Assembly: GCF_000753865.1 (NCBI RefSeq) | Contig: NZ_JQFW01000001.1 | Span: 62,001-126,000 of the forward strand | Length of the DNA: 64,000 bases | Direction: 5' to 3' | From: Alteromonas sp. LOR | GTDB taxonomy: Bacteria > Pseudomonadota > Gammaproteobacteria > Enterobacterales > Alteromonadaceae | In this document: one piece after another, positions 26,352 to 36,612 of the stretch | How positions within the stretch are numbered: the stretch's first letter is position 1 | Layout: each line of letters opens with the position of its first letter | Translations under genes and position numbers: made by a program | Notes under the pieces: model-generated | The model's database searches: none | What the model saw: only the letters and a program-made list of their open reading frames with translations | What the model was told of the DNA's origin: nothing

Positions 26352-28463
26352 TTAGTGTCGAGATTGACTGTGACGAGACACTCTTTGAACCTCTGGCATG
26401 GTGCGTATTTTCTTCATAACGCGGGCCAAGTGCACGCGATTGTGCGTGGTTAGCTCTAGGTCAATAAAGTAAATGTTACTCTCTTTCTCTTCGGTTTGCA
26501 GACCAATAATATTGGACTCACACCCGGAGATAGTGTTTGTTAACGTTGCCAGCGTACCTTGATGGTTAATCAGCTCAATGCGAAGTGACGCTTTAAACTC
26601 ACCCTGAGGTTCATCGTCCCACTGCATAGGCAGCACGCGCTGCGGCTCTTCTTTGCTTAACTTGCGAATATTATTACAGCCCGCTTGGTGTATGGTCATA
26701 CCTCGACCAGGACTTAGCACTGCAACAATTTCGTCATCGGGTATGGGGTGACAGCAGCGAGAATAATTCACTAACAAGCCTTCTGTACCACGAATTGCAA
26801 CGTTGCCTTTCTTATTGGATAGATCGGTTGTGCTCTCGCCCAATAAGCGTCGAGCCACAATAGCACTTAGCTCGTTGCCAAGGCCGATATCTACTAACAG
26901 CGCATCGAAGTCAGAATGCTTCGTTTCAGCCACCACGCGGTCGATGTCTGCATGGGGTATTTCATCTAATTTTACGCTGCCAAGCGCATGCCTTAGCAGT
27001 CGGTTACCCATATTCACCGCTTCTTGTGAATGCTGCTTGCGCAAATACTGGCGAATACGAGTACGGGCTCTGGCGCTTACCACAAAGTTAAGCCAGTTGG
27101 CATTGGGCTTCGCCCGTGGCGAGGTAATGATTTCTACCGTTTGACCGTTTTCTAGTGGCTTACTTAAACTGAAGTTGCGACGCTCTACGCGCACGCCAAC
27201 ACAGGTATTACCTACATCAGAGTGTACCGCATAGGCAAAGTCTACAGCAGTGGCTCCCATAGGCAGCTCAATAATGCGGCCATCAGGAGTGAATACGTAA
27301 ATTTCATCTGGGAATAAATCGGTTTTAACCGATTCAATAAACTCAAACGATGAACTGGCTGACTGCTGAAGCTCTAATAAGCTTTGTGCCCATTTTCTTG
27401 CACGCATTTGCGCCGTAGTACCACTGTCACCAGGCTCTTTGTACAGCCAATGGGCCGCAACCCCTTTATCTGCCATTTGGTCCATTTCGTGGGTTCTAAT
27501 TTGAACCTCCACTGGAATACCGTGAGGGCCAATAAGAGAGGTATGAAGCGACTGATAACCATTGGTACGCGGAATGGCGATATAGTCTTTAAAACGGTTT
27601 TCGATGGGCTTATATAAGCCGTGCATAGCGCCAAACGCACGATAGCAGTCGTCTACAGACCCTACCACAATACGAAATGCATACACGTCCATGACTTCGC
27701 CGAACATAAGCTCTTTGTTTTTCATCTTGCGATAAATAGAGTAAAGATGCTTTTCACGGCCTAACACATTAGATTCAATGCCATACGCATCTAAACGAAG
27801 ACTCAGCTCTTCGCGAATATTCTCGATAATTTCTTTTCGATTGCCTCTAGCCTGGCGTACCGCCGATTTAAGCGCGCGATGACGCATGGGGTACATCGCT
27901 TGGAAACCTAAGTCCTCAAGCTCATTTTTAATATCGTGAATACCTAAGCGATGAGCAATAGGTGAATAGATCTCAAGGGTTTCCAGCGCTATGCGGCGGC
28001 GCTTGTCTGGTCGCAAAGACCCCAGCGTGCGCATATTGTGAGTTCGATCGGCAAGCTTAATAAGAATAACCCTGATGTCTTGCACCATGGCCATCATCAT
28101 TTTACGAAAGTTTTCTGCCTGCGCTTCTTGCTTACTGCTAAATGCAATTTTATCTAGCTTACTTACACCTTCTACCAGTTCGGCAACAGTATCGCCAAAG
28201 GCTTTGGCAAGGTCGTCCTGACTGTAATGGGTGTCTTCAATAACATCGTGTAGTAAGGCAGCCATGAGGGTTTCATGGTCCAAATGCATATCGGCAAGTA
28301 TGCTGGCTACTGCAACAGGGTGTGTGATGTATGGGTCGCCACTAGAACGCATTTGACCATCATGGGCCTCTTGCGCCAACACGAAAGCATCTTGAACCAG
28401 CTGCACTAAATCAGCGGGCAAATACTTAACAACTTTCTGCTTTAAACCTTCAAACAAATACAC
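26352..28463 (-). CDS. spoT: Bifunctional (p)ppGpp synthetase/hydrolase SpoT
   Basis: Domains in order: HD hydrolase (about 20-160, with THPVAVASILADM, LLHDVIEDT), synthetase (about 230-345, with RFKDYIAIPRTNGYQSLHTS and EVQIRT), TGS (about 390-450, YVFTPDGRIIELPMGATAVDFAYAVH), and ACT near the end. All metal-binding His/Asp residues of the HD domain are present, so hydrolase activity is expected. It sets the level of the alarmone (p)ppGpp under nutrient stress. Located downstream of rpoZ as in E. coli. Confidence 0.96.
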   Translation of the reverse strand: MYLFEGLKQKVVKYLPADLVQLVQDAFVLAQEAHDGQMRSSGDPYITHPVAVASILADMHLDHETLMAALLHDVIEDTHYSQDDLAKAFGDTVAELVEGVSKLDKIAFSSKQEAQAENFRKMMMAMVQDIRVILIKLADRTHNMRTLGSLRPDKRRRIALETLEIYSPIAHRLGIHDIKNELEDLGFQAMYPMRHRALKSAVRQARGNRKEIIENIREELSLRLDAYGIESNVLGREKHLYSIYRKMKNKELMFGEVMDVYAFRIVVGSVDDCYRAFGAMHGLYKPIENRFKDYIAIPRTNGYQSLHTSLIGPHGIPVEVQIRTHEMDQMADKGVAAHWLYKEPGDSGTTAQMRARKWAQSLLELQQSASSSFEFIESVKTDLFPDEIYVFTPDGRIIELPMGATAVDFAYAVHSDVGNTCVGVRVERRNFSLSKPLENGQTVEIITSPRAKPNANWLNFVVSARARTRIRQYLRKQHSQEAVNMGNRLLRHALGSVKLDEIPHADIDRVVAETKHSDFDALLVDIGLGNELSAIVARRLLGESTTDLSNKKGNVAIRGTEGLLVNYSRCCHPIPDDEIVAVLSPGRGMTIHQAGCNNIRKLSKEEPQRVLPMQWDDEPQGEFKASLRIELINHQGTLATLTNTISGCESNIIGLQTEEKESNIYFIDLELTTHNRVHLARVMKKIRTMPEVQRVSRHSQSRH

Positions 28464-28542
28464 AGCGTAAAACGGCCCCTAATTTCAGTACTTCGTTAAG
28501 AATACGTTTATTTTCGCATTAATCCAATACGCTAAAAGCAAA

Positions 28543-28611
28543 GCGCCAGTGCTTTTTTCAAAGCACTGGCGCAAATTCGCTTGTAACCGACCTAAAAAGG
28601 GCTGGTTACAA
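28543..28611 (-). terminator. Two hairpins between rpoZ and spoT
   Basis: A perfect 13-bp stem GCGCCAGTGCTTT/AAAGCACTGGCGC (28543-28555 with 28560-28572, loop of four) is preceded on the minus strand by TTGTAACC/GGTTACAA (28581-28588 with 28604-28611). After the first stem the minus strand reads TTTGCTTTT. This may terminate or attenuate rpoZ transcription before spoT. Confidence 0.6.
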
Positions 28612-28629
28612 TGTCTAGCTAAACAATTT

Positions 28630-28902
28630 TTACTGTTCAGATAGGATATTCGCAACAGAAGAAAACTCTACGTTATCTTCACGCTCTTGTGTTTGAAGAG
28701 CATCTTGTTCAAGGGTGGCTGCTGTAACCAAACCTTGTTCGATTTCACGCAAAGCCGTTACGGTTGGCTTGTCGTTTTGAACGTCAACCATAGGCTCTCT
28801 CCCACCAGTGGCAATTTGACGTGCACGACGTGCAGCAACTAGCACTAGGTCAAAGCGGTTACCAATTTTATCTACGGCATCTTCTACAGTTACGCGAGCC
28901 AT
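28630..28902 (-). CDS. rpoZ: RNA polymerase omega subunit
   Basis: The 90-residue protein begins [20 protein letters not shown] and contains [12 protein letters not shown], both diagnostic of omega, which binds the beta-prime subunit and takes part in ppGpp binding. It lies in the order gmk-rpoZ-spoT on the minus strand. The tail after residue 70 is acidic and variable, as is normal. Confidence 0.97.
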   Translation of the reverse strand: MARVTVEDAVDKIGNRFDLVLVAARRARQIATGGREPMVDVQNDKPTVTALREIEQGLVTAATLEQDALQTQEREDNVEFSSVANILSEQ

Positions 28903-29043
28903 CTATTTCTCCGAAAATCAGGTTGAGCGAGGAATACAAAAAACAGCCACGCAGTATACACGCATACCATTTGCGATCCTAGCACTTTGTTGAAATATAA
29001 CACAGTTGGGCAGCGTCGATCCTGAAGGTTTAAGGCGGCGCGC

Positions 29044-29718
<675 letters not shown>

Positions 29719-29841
29719 TTAGATGTCAATGATAGCATATTGGATGTTTATGCCGTAACTATCACGTTAGGCATATGCGCTAAAAATCAAAACAACCCGC
29801 CAATGAAGGTTGTGAACTATAACTCACTAGGAACGGAAACA

Positions 29842-30513
29842 ATGACTCAGCCCCTTTTACCCTGTGTAGAAAGCACACCCGCCTCCACGCCTGACGCCTG
29901 CGTTATTTGGTTACACGGACTTGGCGACTCAGGGCATGGCTTCGCACCTATCGTGCCAGAGCTCAAGCTTCCTGGCTCCATGGCAGTTAAGTTTCTTTTT
30001 CCTCACGCCCCTGAGCGCCCTGTTACGATAAACGGCGGTATGAGAATGCGCGCTTGGTACGACATAAAATCACTCGATTTTGAAAGTCGCGCCGACCTAG
30101 ATGGCGTTGAAGAATCGGCAACTCAGGTAGAACAGCTGATCAATGCGCAAATAGACAGTGGAATTCCTGCTAACCGTATTGTGCTTGCAGGCTTTTCTCA
30201 AGGTGGCGTCATCGCTTTGCATTTGGCACCCCGGTTTAACGCTAAGCTGGCAGGTGTAATGGCGTTATCAACTTATATGTGCGAGCCCTCGTTGCTGGCA
30301 AACCAGGCAAACGATATTAACAAAGAAACACCGGTAATGATGGCTCACGGAGACCAAGATGAGGTAGTGCCGGTATTCATGGGTAACGCCGCGTTTAAAA
30401 CCATGACAGAAAATGGTTTTAACGCCACATGGCAAACTTACACCATGCAGCATAACGTATGCATGCAGGAGCTAAACGACATCAGCGCATGGCTGCAGTC
30501 GGTGCTTTCTTAA
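29842..30513 (+). CDS. Carboxylesterase / phospholipase, alpha/beta hydrolase
   Basis: With the ATG at 29842 (AGGAACGGAAACA directly upstream) the product is 223 residues, the usual length of this esterase family. The open frame reaches 44 codons further up, but those residues look non-coding. Motifs: oxyanion region VIWLHGLGDSGHGF, nucleophile elbow AGFSQGGVIAL, Asp in MAHGDQDEVVPV. The His expected near the C-terminus is in TMQHNVCMQEL, where the family normally has H-S-V; here it is H-N-V. Substrate is probably short acyl esters or lysophospholipids. Confidence 0.88.
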   Translation: MTQPLLPCVESTPASTPDACVIWLHGLGDSGHGFAPIVPELKLPGSMAVKFLFPHAPERPVTINGGMRMRAWYDIKSLDFESRADLDGVEESATQVEQLINAQIDSGIPANRIVLAGFSQGGVIALHLAPRFNAKLAGVMALSTYMCEPSLLANQANDINKETPVMMAHGDQDEVVPVFMGNAAFKTMTENGFNATWQTYTMQHNVCMQELNDISAWLQSVLS

Positions 30514-30520
30514 GAGTGCT

Positions 30521-30625
30521 TTTTATGGTCTGAGGTTTTGTGAGCCCAGGTTTTATGGGCTTAGGTTTTATGGGCTTAGCTTTTATGGGCTTAGCTTTTA
30601 TGGATTTAGCTTTTGAAAAGCCAGG
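30521..30625 (+). repeat. 15-bp tandem repeat, seven units
   Basis: Units of 15 bp run head to tail from 30521. The third to fifth (TTTTATGGGCTTAGG or -AGC) are nearly identical; the first, second, sixth and seventh have drifted. The array starts seven bases after the esterase stop codon. Confidence 0.9.
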
Positions 30626-30652
30626 CTTAAGAGAACGTGACTGGCTGTTTTA
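30617..30652 (+). terminator. Possible terminator of the esterase gene
   Basis: AAAAGCCAG pairs with CTGGCT followed by GTTTT over a 16-base loop. The stem is short and partly shared with the last tandem-repeat unit. A wider repeat GGCTTAAG/CTTAAGCC (30624-30631 with 30654-30661) overlaps it. Confidence 0.4.
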
Positions 30653-30668
30653 ACTTAAGCCCTAAACC

Positions 30669-31727
30669 TCACACAACCTTGTTTCTGCCGCTTTTTTTAG
30701 CTTGATACAAGTTGTCATCGGCCTGCTTTAGTGTCGCGTTGATGTTGCCATCGGTTAACGCGGTTGCCACACCAAAACTTGCCGTTATCTTGTGGTGAAT
30801 ATCACCTTTATCAAAAGGCTTAGCCTCCACTTTAGCGCGAATAATCTCGGCTAATTTTAATGCCTGAGTCAGCGTTGCCTTTGGAAATATCACCAAAAAC
30901 TCTTCGCCGCCAGTGCGCGCTACAATATCCGTTGTGCGCACTGCGCTTTTCATTATCTCGGTAAAGTGTATAAGCACTTCATCGCCCACATCATGTCCGT
31001 AAGAATCGTTAATCACTTTGAAGTGGTCGATATCAACGACAACCGTGCTTAGTGGAAAATAGCTGGCGGGGTCTTTCGACACTTTTTCAAAATATACCGC
31101 TTCTAAAAAGCGTCGATTTGGCAGTTTCGTAAGAGGGTCGGTATTGGCCTGACGCATGCGCTCTAGGTTTTCTTCTAGCATTTCCTTTCTACTTTGATGC
31201 CAAAAGTTTTCTGCAATAAAGGCAACGCAAATAAAGCACCCCATAGAGATAAGAAAACGGGACACGTCTTCTTCAGCGTACTGCGCGTAAATAAGGTGCT
31301 GATTAAATAGCATAACAACAGCCAACATCATGGTGGCTGCCACATAAAGTAGCGCTGGCCTAAAGCTCACTACAATAATCTGAATAAAGATAAGCGGGTA
31401 TAAAAAATACAGGCCGGTATTGTTGTATCCCCCCGTATAAATAAGTGCATTAAAAGTAAACAGTACAATAAGACCCGCTACATAATAAGAAACGACTGAG
31501 TGGGGAAAAATATGCGAGGCTATTAAGTTTAGGTAAATAACTGTGGCTGACACAGTTAGCGCGGTGACTAAAAACGGGTTATCACCACCTACATTTATTC
31601 CCGCCATAATGGCCATGATGGTGCCACCTACATAGGAAATAAAATACAAGGTTAAGCGTCGACGTCTTGCTTCAGCTTCGTCCTTGTGCGCGCCTTTTAA
31701 TAGGTTGCGTAAAAATGAATGTTCCAT
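30669..31727 (-). CDS. Membrane diguanylate cyclase
   Basis: The first 175 residues hold about six membrane helices of MASE-like type. The GGDEF domain begins at DPLTKLPNRRFLE (about 197) and has an intact active site RTGGEEFLVIF (271-281). An allosteric I-site RxxD is present at Arg264-Asp267, five residues before the signature. The enzyme should make c-di-GMP and be subject to product inhibition. It is divergent from hemC and convergent with the esterase gene. Confidence 0.92.
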   Translation of the reverse strand: MEHSFLRNLLKGAHKDEAEARRRRLTLYFISYVGGTIMAIMAGINVGGDNPFLVTALTVSATVIYLNLIASHIFPHSVVSYYVAGLIVLFTFNALIYTGGYNNTGLYFLYPLIFIQIIVVSFRPALLYVAATMMLAVVMLFNQHLIYAQYAEEDVSRFLISMGCFICVAFIAENFWHQSRKEMLEENLERMRQANTDPLTKLPNRRFLEAVYFEKVSKDPASYFPLSTVVVDIDHFKVINDSYGHDVGDEVLIHFTEIMKSAVRTTDIVARTGGEEFLVIFPKATLTQALKLAEIIRAKVEAKPFDKGDIHHKITASFGVATALTDGNINATLKQADDNLYQAKKSGRNKVV

Positions 31728-31995
31728 ATACCTAGCTCTTACTCATTAAACGTAGTGGTGGCACTTCGAACGGTGCCTCTTTAAAATTTTAATACGCTGG
31801 ACTCAATGCATTTGTTCCATATAAACCAGAGGAAAACCATGTGAATGCAACACATTTTCGTCTGATATGCGTATAATATAGCTTACGTTTTCCTGAATAT
31901 AATTCTAAATGTCAGGTATCGCATCCAATTTGAGCAGCATTATAGCCTAGTGTTAGCATCGACATCATTTTAACTATTTATAGCGTGGAATTATC

Positions 31996-32934
31996 ATGAG
32001 TCACCAAGGTACGTCTCGCACCATTCGAATTGCAACCAGAAAAAGTGCACTAGCGCTATGGCAAGCCGAGTATGTGAAAGCAGAGTTATTAAAGCACTAT
32101 CCATCGCTAACCGTTGAGTTGGTGCCGATGAGTACGCAGGGCGACAAGATTTTAGATACTCCCCTTGCCAAAATTGGCGGTAAAGGCCTTTTCATTAAAG
32201 AGCTTGAAATTGCCATGCTTGAAGGCCGAGCCGACATTGCTGTGCACTCAATGAAAGATGTACCGGTGGCATTCCCTGAAGAGTTTGGGTTACACGCCAT
32301 TTGCGAACGTGAAAATCCGTTTGATGCTTTTGTGTCTAATCACTATGACAGCGTAGATGCCTTGCCAAATGGTGCCGTAGTTGGAACCAGCAGCCTGCGC
32401 CGTCAGTGCCAAATTCGCAAACACCGCCCTGACCTCATTATTAAAGACTTGCGCGGTAACGTTAATACCCGATTAGCCAAACTTGATGCCGGCGACTATG
32501 ACGCTATCATATTAGCGTCGGCGGGCCTTATTCGATTAGAAATGCAAGATCGCATTAAAATGGCGTTACCTGCTGAAGTGTCTTTGCCAGCAGTAGGCCA
32601 AGGCGCTGTAGGCATTGAATGTCGCAACGATGATGCCCAGCTTATTGAGTTATTGAGCGCGTTAAACCATGACGAAACTCATGTGCGAGTAACTGCAGAA
32701 CGCGCAATGAACGAGCGTTTAGAAGGCGGCTGTCAGGTGCCTATTGGCAGTTTTGCTACCCTCGACGGTAATACACTGACACTAACCGGCATGGTTGGAA
32801 AACCCGATGGCACAACATTACTGTTTGCCTCGGCTACCGCATCTGCAGAAAAAGCAAAAGACATTGGTGTAGAAGTCGCCGATGCGCTTCTAGAGCAAGG
32901 CGCTGGCGAAATCTTAAAAGCCCTTTACGAGTAA
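31996..32934 (+). CDS. hemC: Porphobilinogen deaminase (hydroxymethylbilane synthase)
   Basis: Starts [19 protein letters not shown] and shows [22 protein letters not shown] and the dipyrromethane-cofactor cysteine in [13 protein letters not shown]. It polymerises four porphobilinogens to hydroxymethylbilane in heme biosynthesis. First gene of hemC-hemD-hemX-hemY, all on the plus strand with tight spacing. Confidence 0.97.
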   Translation: MSHQGTSRTIRIATRKSALALWQAEYVKAELLKHYPSLTVELVPMSTQGDKILDTPLAKIGGKGLFIKELEIAMLEGRADIAVHSMKDVPVAFPEEFGLHAICERENPFDAFVSNHYDSVDALPNGAVVGTSSLRRQCQIRKHRPDLIIKDLRGNVNTRLAKLDAGDYDAIILASAGLIRLEMQDRIKMALPAEVSLPAVGQGAVGIECRNDDAQLIELLSALNHDETHVRVTAERAMNERLEGGCQVPIGSFATLDGNTLTLTGMVGKPDGTTLLFASATASAEKAKDIGVEVADALLEQGAGEILKALYE

Positions 32935-32944
32935 GTAACGCCAA

Positions 32945-33706
32945 GTGCTGCTTTTTACCCGCCCTCTGCCAAAGCTTGCCTCTAGCGCGAAAGCGTTTGA
33001 TGCTGCCGGACTTGATGCAGTAGGCGCGGCCACCTGTGACATTGTTTACGTTAAATCTGAACGCAATGCCATTAGCACATTTTTAGCAGAAACGAGGGTA
33101 GATGTAATCATTGTCACCAGTGTTTACGCTGTTGATGCGGCTGAAGATGCGGTGCAGTCTCTGATTGAAAAAGCGGTGCCTAACAGCAGCCTACCGTTAA
33201 TTATTGCCGTTGGTGATGCCACTGCTAAAAAGCTTCATCACGCCCTTTGCGCTATACCACAGCAAATATCACCGCTCATTATACTGACTCCTGAGATACA
33301 TACATCAGAAGGTATATTGGCTATGCCTCTACTCAATGAGCCAAGAGGCAAACAAGTGGTTATTATAAAAGGAGAAGGTGGTAGACAGGCCATAGCTGAT
33401 GGGCTGACTGCAAAAGGAGCCTCGTGTCAAAGCTTCTGCGTATACCGAACCGAGCAACTTGCTGACCCAATTTACACAAAGTGCTGGAAAGTTGAAGATG
33501 TTCGCGGCATCATCGCTACAAGCGAAGCAATGGCAATGCAACTTATACACAGCCAAGGGCATGCAATTTTATCTCTGCCCTGGCTTACGGTTAGCGAACG
33601 CATAGCCGTATCGCTGAGAAAACGAGGAGTGACAGAGGTGTTTGTATGCCACCGTGCCACTGACCAAGCGTTAATTGCTTGGGTAAAGGACAACTGGGAG
33701 TATTGA
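32945..33706 (+). CDS. hemD: Uroporphyrinogen-III synthase
   Basis: This 253-residue protein starts with LLFTRPLPKLASSAKAF and has the weakly conserved HemD pattern, including VIIVTSVYAVDAAE and IIATSEAMAMQL. It closes hydroxymethylbilane to uroporphyrinogen III. The start is GTG ten bases after hemC, with no clear ribosome site, so coupling to hemC is likely. The family diverges strongly, and position is a large part of the evidence. Confidence 0.92.
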   Translation: MLLFTRPLPKLASSAKAFDAAGLDAVGAATCDIVYVKSERNAISTFLAETRVDVIIVTSVYAVDAAEDAVQSLIEKAVPNSSLPLIIAVGDATAKKLHHALCAIPQQISPLIILTPEIHTSEGILAMPLLNEPRGKQVVIIKGEGGRQAIADGLTAKGASCQSFCVYRTEQLADPIYTKCWKVEDVRGIIATSEAMAMQLIHSQGHAILSLPWLTVSERIAVSLRKRGVTEVFVCHRATDQALIAWVKDNWEY

Positions 33707-34891
33707 ATGGCCGATAATAAAGATAATGGCGTGCAAGATAGCAAAGAGACTGATGACGCAGTGATTGGTGTCGATGTAAAACGCAATGCAGAAGATTCAA
33801 CAACTTCTGCCAAGCCAGACGCCAACAAAAAGGCAAAAAAGAAATCATCTGGAAATGGCCTGCTGTGGTTTGTCGTTTTTATTCTCTTCTTATTAGTAAT
33901 AGGCCTCGCCGGCGCTGGCTACTGGTATTACACGCAGCAGCAATCAAGCAGCAGTTCTATGACAAGTGCACAGCAGCAAACTACGGCAAAGATTAATGCA
34001 TTAGCTTCTGCAAGAGACGACGTAAACAGCACGCTTAGCCGAATTACTCGTGATAACGACGCTTTAAAAGACACCATTAGCGACCTTCAAAAGCAAAACG
34101 AAACTCTGTCTCTACAAGCAGAGTCGACCCTTGAGCAACTGAATCAAATGGAAGGGCGTCGCCCCGCAGACTGGCTTATTGCCGAAGCTGACTATTTAGT
34201 GCGTATGGCTGGCCGAAAGCTGTGGCTAGAAAACGACGTTCGCACCGCTATCTTATTGTTAGTAAACGCCGACAAACGCTTAAAATCGTTAGCCGATCCG
34301 TCAGTATTGCCCGTACGCGCCGCACTAGCACAAGATATTCAAACCCTTCAGCAGCTAAATCCTGTGTCGCAGAGTTCGGTAGCCCTAGCGCTAACTGGCA
34401 TGGTAGCGCAAATTGATAAACTGCCCTTAGACACTTTTGAAAAGCCCGAAGACAAAGACGCTGCAGATAATGCCCTTTCTGAGTCTACCGACGACTGGAA
34501 AGACAACTTAGCAAAAGTATGGCACTCATTAGTTGATGACTTTTTAACGGTAAAATCTATTGAAGGCCCTATTGAGCCGGTATTGTCGCTTGAAGCACAG
34601 TTTCTTATTAAAGAGCAGCTGCGACTGCAGCTTATGCACGCACAATCTGGTGCATTAACTGGCGACGCCGGTCTTTATAAGCAGTCTCTACAATATGCAC
34701 AAACCCTGCTTATTGAAAAGTTTGATACGGAGAAAAGCCAGGTCAGCGGGTTTGTAAACGCTTTACAAAACTTGCTAGAAACTGATGTGGCGCGCCCTAT
34801 TCCTGCCGAGCTTGTATCGCAAAAGCCGCTAGAGCAACTTCTAGACCGCCGTGTTAAACAGGTCTTTGGTCAAGGAGCAAGCGCACTATGA
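33707..34891 (+). CDS. hemX: HemX-like membrane protein
   Basis: A polar N-terminus rich in Asp/Lys (1-45) precedes one membrane helix (LLWFVVFILFLLVIGLAGAG). A coiled coil follows (about 95-145, SDLQKQNETLSLQAESTLEQ), then the HemX domain with RPADWLIAEADYLVRMAGRKL. The protein is anchored in the inner membrane with its bulk outside. In enterobacteria hemX is annotated as a uroporphyrinogen methyltransferase, but that activity is doubtful; an assembly role in heme synthesis is more likely. Confidence 0.92.
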   Translation: MADNKDNGVQDSKETDDAVIGVDVKRNAEDSTTSAKPDANKKAKKKSSGNGLLWFVVFILFLLVIGLAGAGYWYYTQQQSSSSSMTSAQQQTTAKINALASARDDVNSTLSRITRDNDALKDTISDLQKQNETLSLQAESTLEQLNQMEGRRPADWLIAEADYLVRMAGRKLWLENDVRTAILLLVNADKRLKSLADPSVLPVRAALAQDIQTLQQLNPVSQSSVALALTGMVAQIDKLPLDTFEKPEDKDAADNALSESTDDWKDNLAKVWHSLVDDFLTVKSIEGPIEPVLSLEAQFLIKEQLRLQLMHAQSGALTGDAGLYKQSLQYAQTLLIEKFDTEKSQVSGFVNALQNLLETDVARPIPAELVSQKPLEQLLDRRVKQVFGQGASAL

Positions 34892-36063
34892 AATGGTTAG
34901 CTATTGCCCTTGCGGTATTAGCCGCATTCGTTGTCGCGCTTATTGTTGGCCCTATGATTTTAGGCGACAAAGGTTACGTATTAATATCGCTCGGTGAAAC
35001 CGCGGTAGAAATGACGGTGATCAGCTTTTGTATTCTGGTAATAGGCGCCGTAATCGCATGGTACGTGCTGTCTCGATTAACACTTTGGGCGCTGAGTTTA
35101 ATTACTGGCTCTCATCGCTGGTTTGGCACCTTAGGCGAACGTAAGCGCAAGCGCGCGTTTTACGATGGCTTACACGCGATGGCCGCAGGCGATATTGAAC
35201 TGGCTCAAAAATCGTTAGGCAAAACCACCAACGGCGATTTTGAAGGGGTAAATTATCTTGCCTCTGCGCAAATTGCGTTTACAAGTGGCGAGCTAAACAA
35301 AGCCCGTTACTTTTTAGAGCAAGCAAGCGATTACGCCAATGCAAAAGTAGCCGCTACAGTTATGCAAGCCCGCATTGATATCAATGAAGGTAAACATACT
35401 GAAGCATTAGAAAAGCTAAATGCGTTAGATGAGAAAGACCAAGAGAATAAGCAGGTTATTCGCCTTAAAGCACAGATACTAGCGGAACTGGGTAAGTGGC
35501 AAGAGCTGCAGAACAAATTATCCGGATGGCGAAAGGCCCTGGCGAAAGAAGACTACAAAGCCTGGTCGCAGCGCATCGCAAAAGGTAAATTTGCTGAAAT
35601 TGCCAGTAAACAAGGCGCCGTTGAGCTTAAGAGTTACTGGGAAGACTTACCCCGTAAAATGCGCAACGACGATATTTATCAGGCGGCGTATGTTCAGCAA
35701 CTGCTTGACCAAGGCATGCATTCTGATGCGCAAACCCTGTTAGTAGAATGGCAGAAACGAGGGCCAAACAGCAGCTTATTCCCTCTGTTCACTCAGCTTA
35801 ACATTCCCGATTCGTCGCCGTCTCTGCGCCTATTAGAGAGCTGGATTAAAAAAGACGAAAAGAACATCGAGCTATATTCTACCTTAGGACAAGTTGCCTT
35901 TAATTCTGGCGACGACGTATTGGCAGAAAAAGCGCTATTAAAAGCCACCAAAATGGCGTCGCGCAAAGAAGATTTACTGCTACTGTCAGCCATTAGTGAA
36001 CGTCAGCACGATACCGCAACAGCACTTCAGCTTTACAAAGAAGGGCAACAAATAGCGGGTTAA
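34888..36063 (+). CDS. hemY: HemY-like TPR membrane protein
   Basis: Two membrane helices at the N-terminus (about 3-22 and 40-62) are followed by the HemY_N motif and TPR-like helices. Typical signs are RFFLEQASDY-like repeats (ARYFLEQASDYANAKVAA) and LRLLESWIKKDEKNIELYSTLGQVAF. It overlaps hemX by four bases. Its role in heme synthesis is not settled; it is not the protoporphyrinogen oxidase called HemY in Gram-positive bacteria. Confidence 0.92.
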   Translation: MKWLAIALAVLAAFVVALIVGPMILGDKGYVLISLGETAVEMTVISFCILVIGAVIAWYVLSRLTLWALSLITGSHRWFGTLGERKRKRAFYDGLHAMAAGDIELAQKSLGKTTNGDFEGVNYLASAQIAFTSGELNKARYFLEQASDYANAKVAATVMQARIDINEGKHTEALEKLNALDEKDQENKQVIRLKAQILAELGKWQELQNKLSGWRKALAKEDYKAWSQRIAKGKFAEIASKQGAVELKSYWEDLPRKMRNDDIYQAAYVQQLLDQGMHSDAQTLLVEWQKRGPNSSLFPLFTQLNIPDSSPSLRLLESWIKKDEKNIELYSTLGQVAFNSGDDVLAEKALLKATKMASRKEDLLLLSAISERQHDTATALQLYKEGQQIAG

Positions 36064-36121
36064 TGTGGCCTAGTACACCGTGTTTTTTACACGTAAGCTA
36101 AACAAATAAGCTGCTCAATTT

Positions 36122-36158
36122 AAAACGCGCTTTTATGAAAATAAAGGCGCGTTTTTTT
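36122..36158 (+). terminator. Rho-independent terminator of the hem cluster
   Basis: AAACGCGCTTTTAT and ATAAAGGCGCGTTT form a 14-bp stem with one wobble pair and a GAAA tetraloop, followed by a run of T. It ends hemCDXY transcription. Confidence 0.92.
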
Positions 36159-36365
36159 GTACCTGCCACAGTAGAACCTGCTATATCGCACTATTATTTT
36201 TTCTAATCTCAAAAGCGAGAAAATTTGTTTTGCTTTCGCAAACAAGCGTCCGTACACTCCGCACAAATTTAGCTAGCGCAAATTTTAGCCAGACGTTATG
36301 TGTTGCCCTATACTTTTTAAAAGGCAGGTATAGCTGCATCTTTAAACGCTTTCTCACTCGCTATT

Positions 36366-36565
36366 TAACCTGAATCCTGTTTAAAGAATGGTGCAAGCAT
36401 TTGTTTTATTAAATATAAATTAAAATTTCAAACTCAGTACTGCTAGAAATGCGAAGTGCAAGGCGCAAAAGTCACGTAATAGTTGTTCTATTACTTACTT
36501 TTGCAACGCAGTAATTCGCATTTCTAGTGGTGCTGAGCGCCGCTTCTTAAACAGGATTCAGGTTA
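36366..36565. repeat. 200-bp fold-back (MITE-like) element
   Basis: The ends are a perfect 19-bp inverted repeat, TAACCTGAATCCTGTTTAA at 36366-36384 and its complement at 36547-36565. Inside is a second perfect pair, CTAGAAATGCGAA (36443-36455) with TTCGCATTTCTAG (36515-36527). The centre is GTAATAG/CTATTAC with a five-base loop (36476-36494). The rest of the arms pairs imperfectly. No coding capacity. The remainder of the 36064-36612 gap contains only the hem terminator and AT-rich DNA. Confidence 0.85.
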
Positions 36566-36612
36566 TTTAGTTTATATATTTGTTTTTGGCCCTAACTCAC
36601 TAAGGAACTCTG

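Noticed and set aside
30521-30625. Tandem 15-bp repeats considered as a CRISPR array
   Set aside because: Units are directly adjacent with no spacers, and no cas genes are present.
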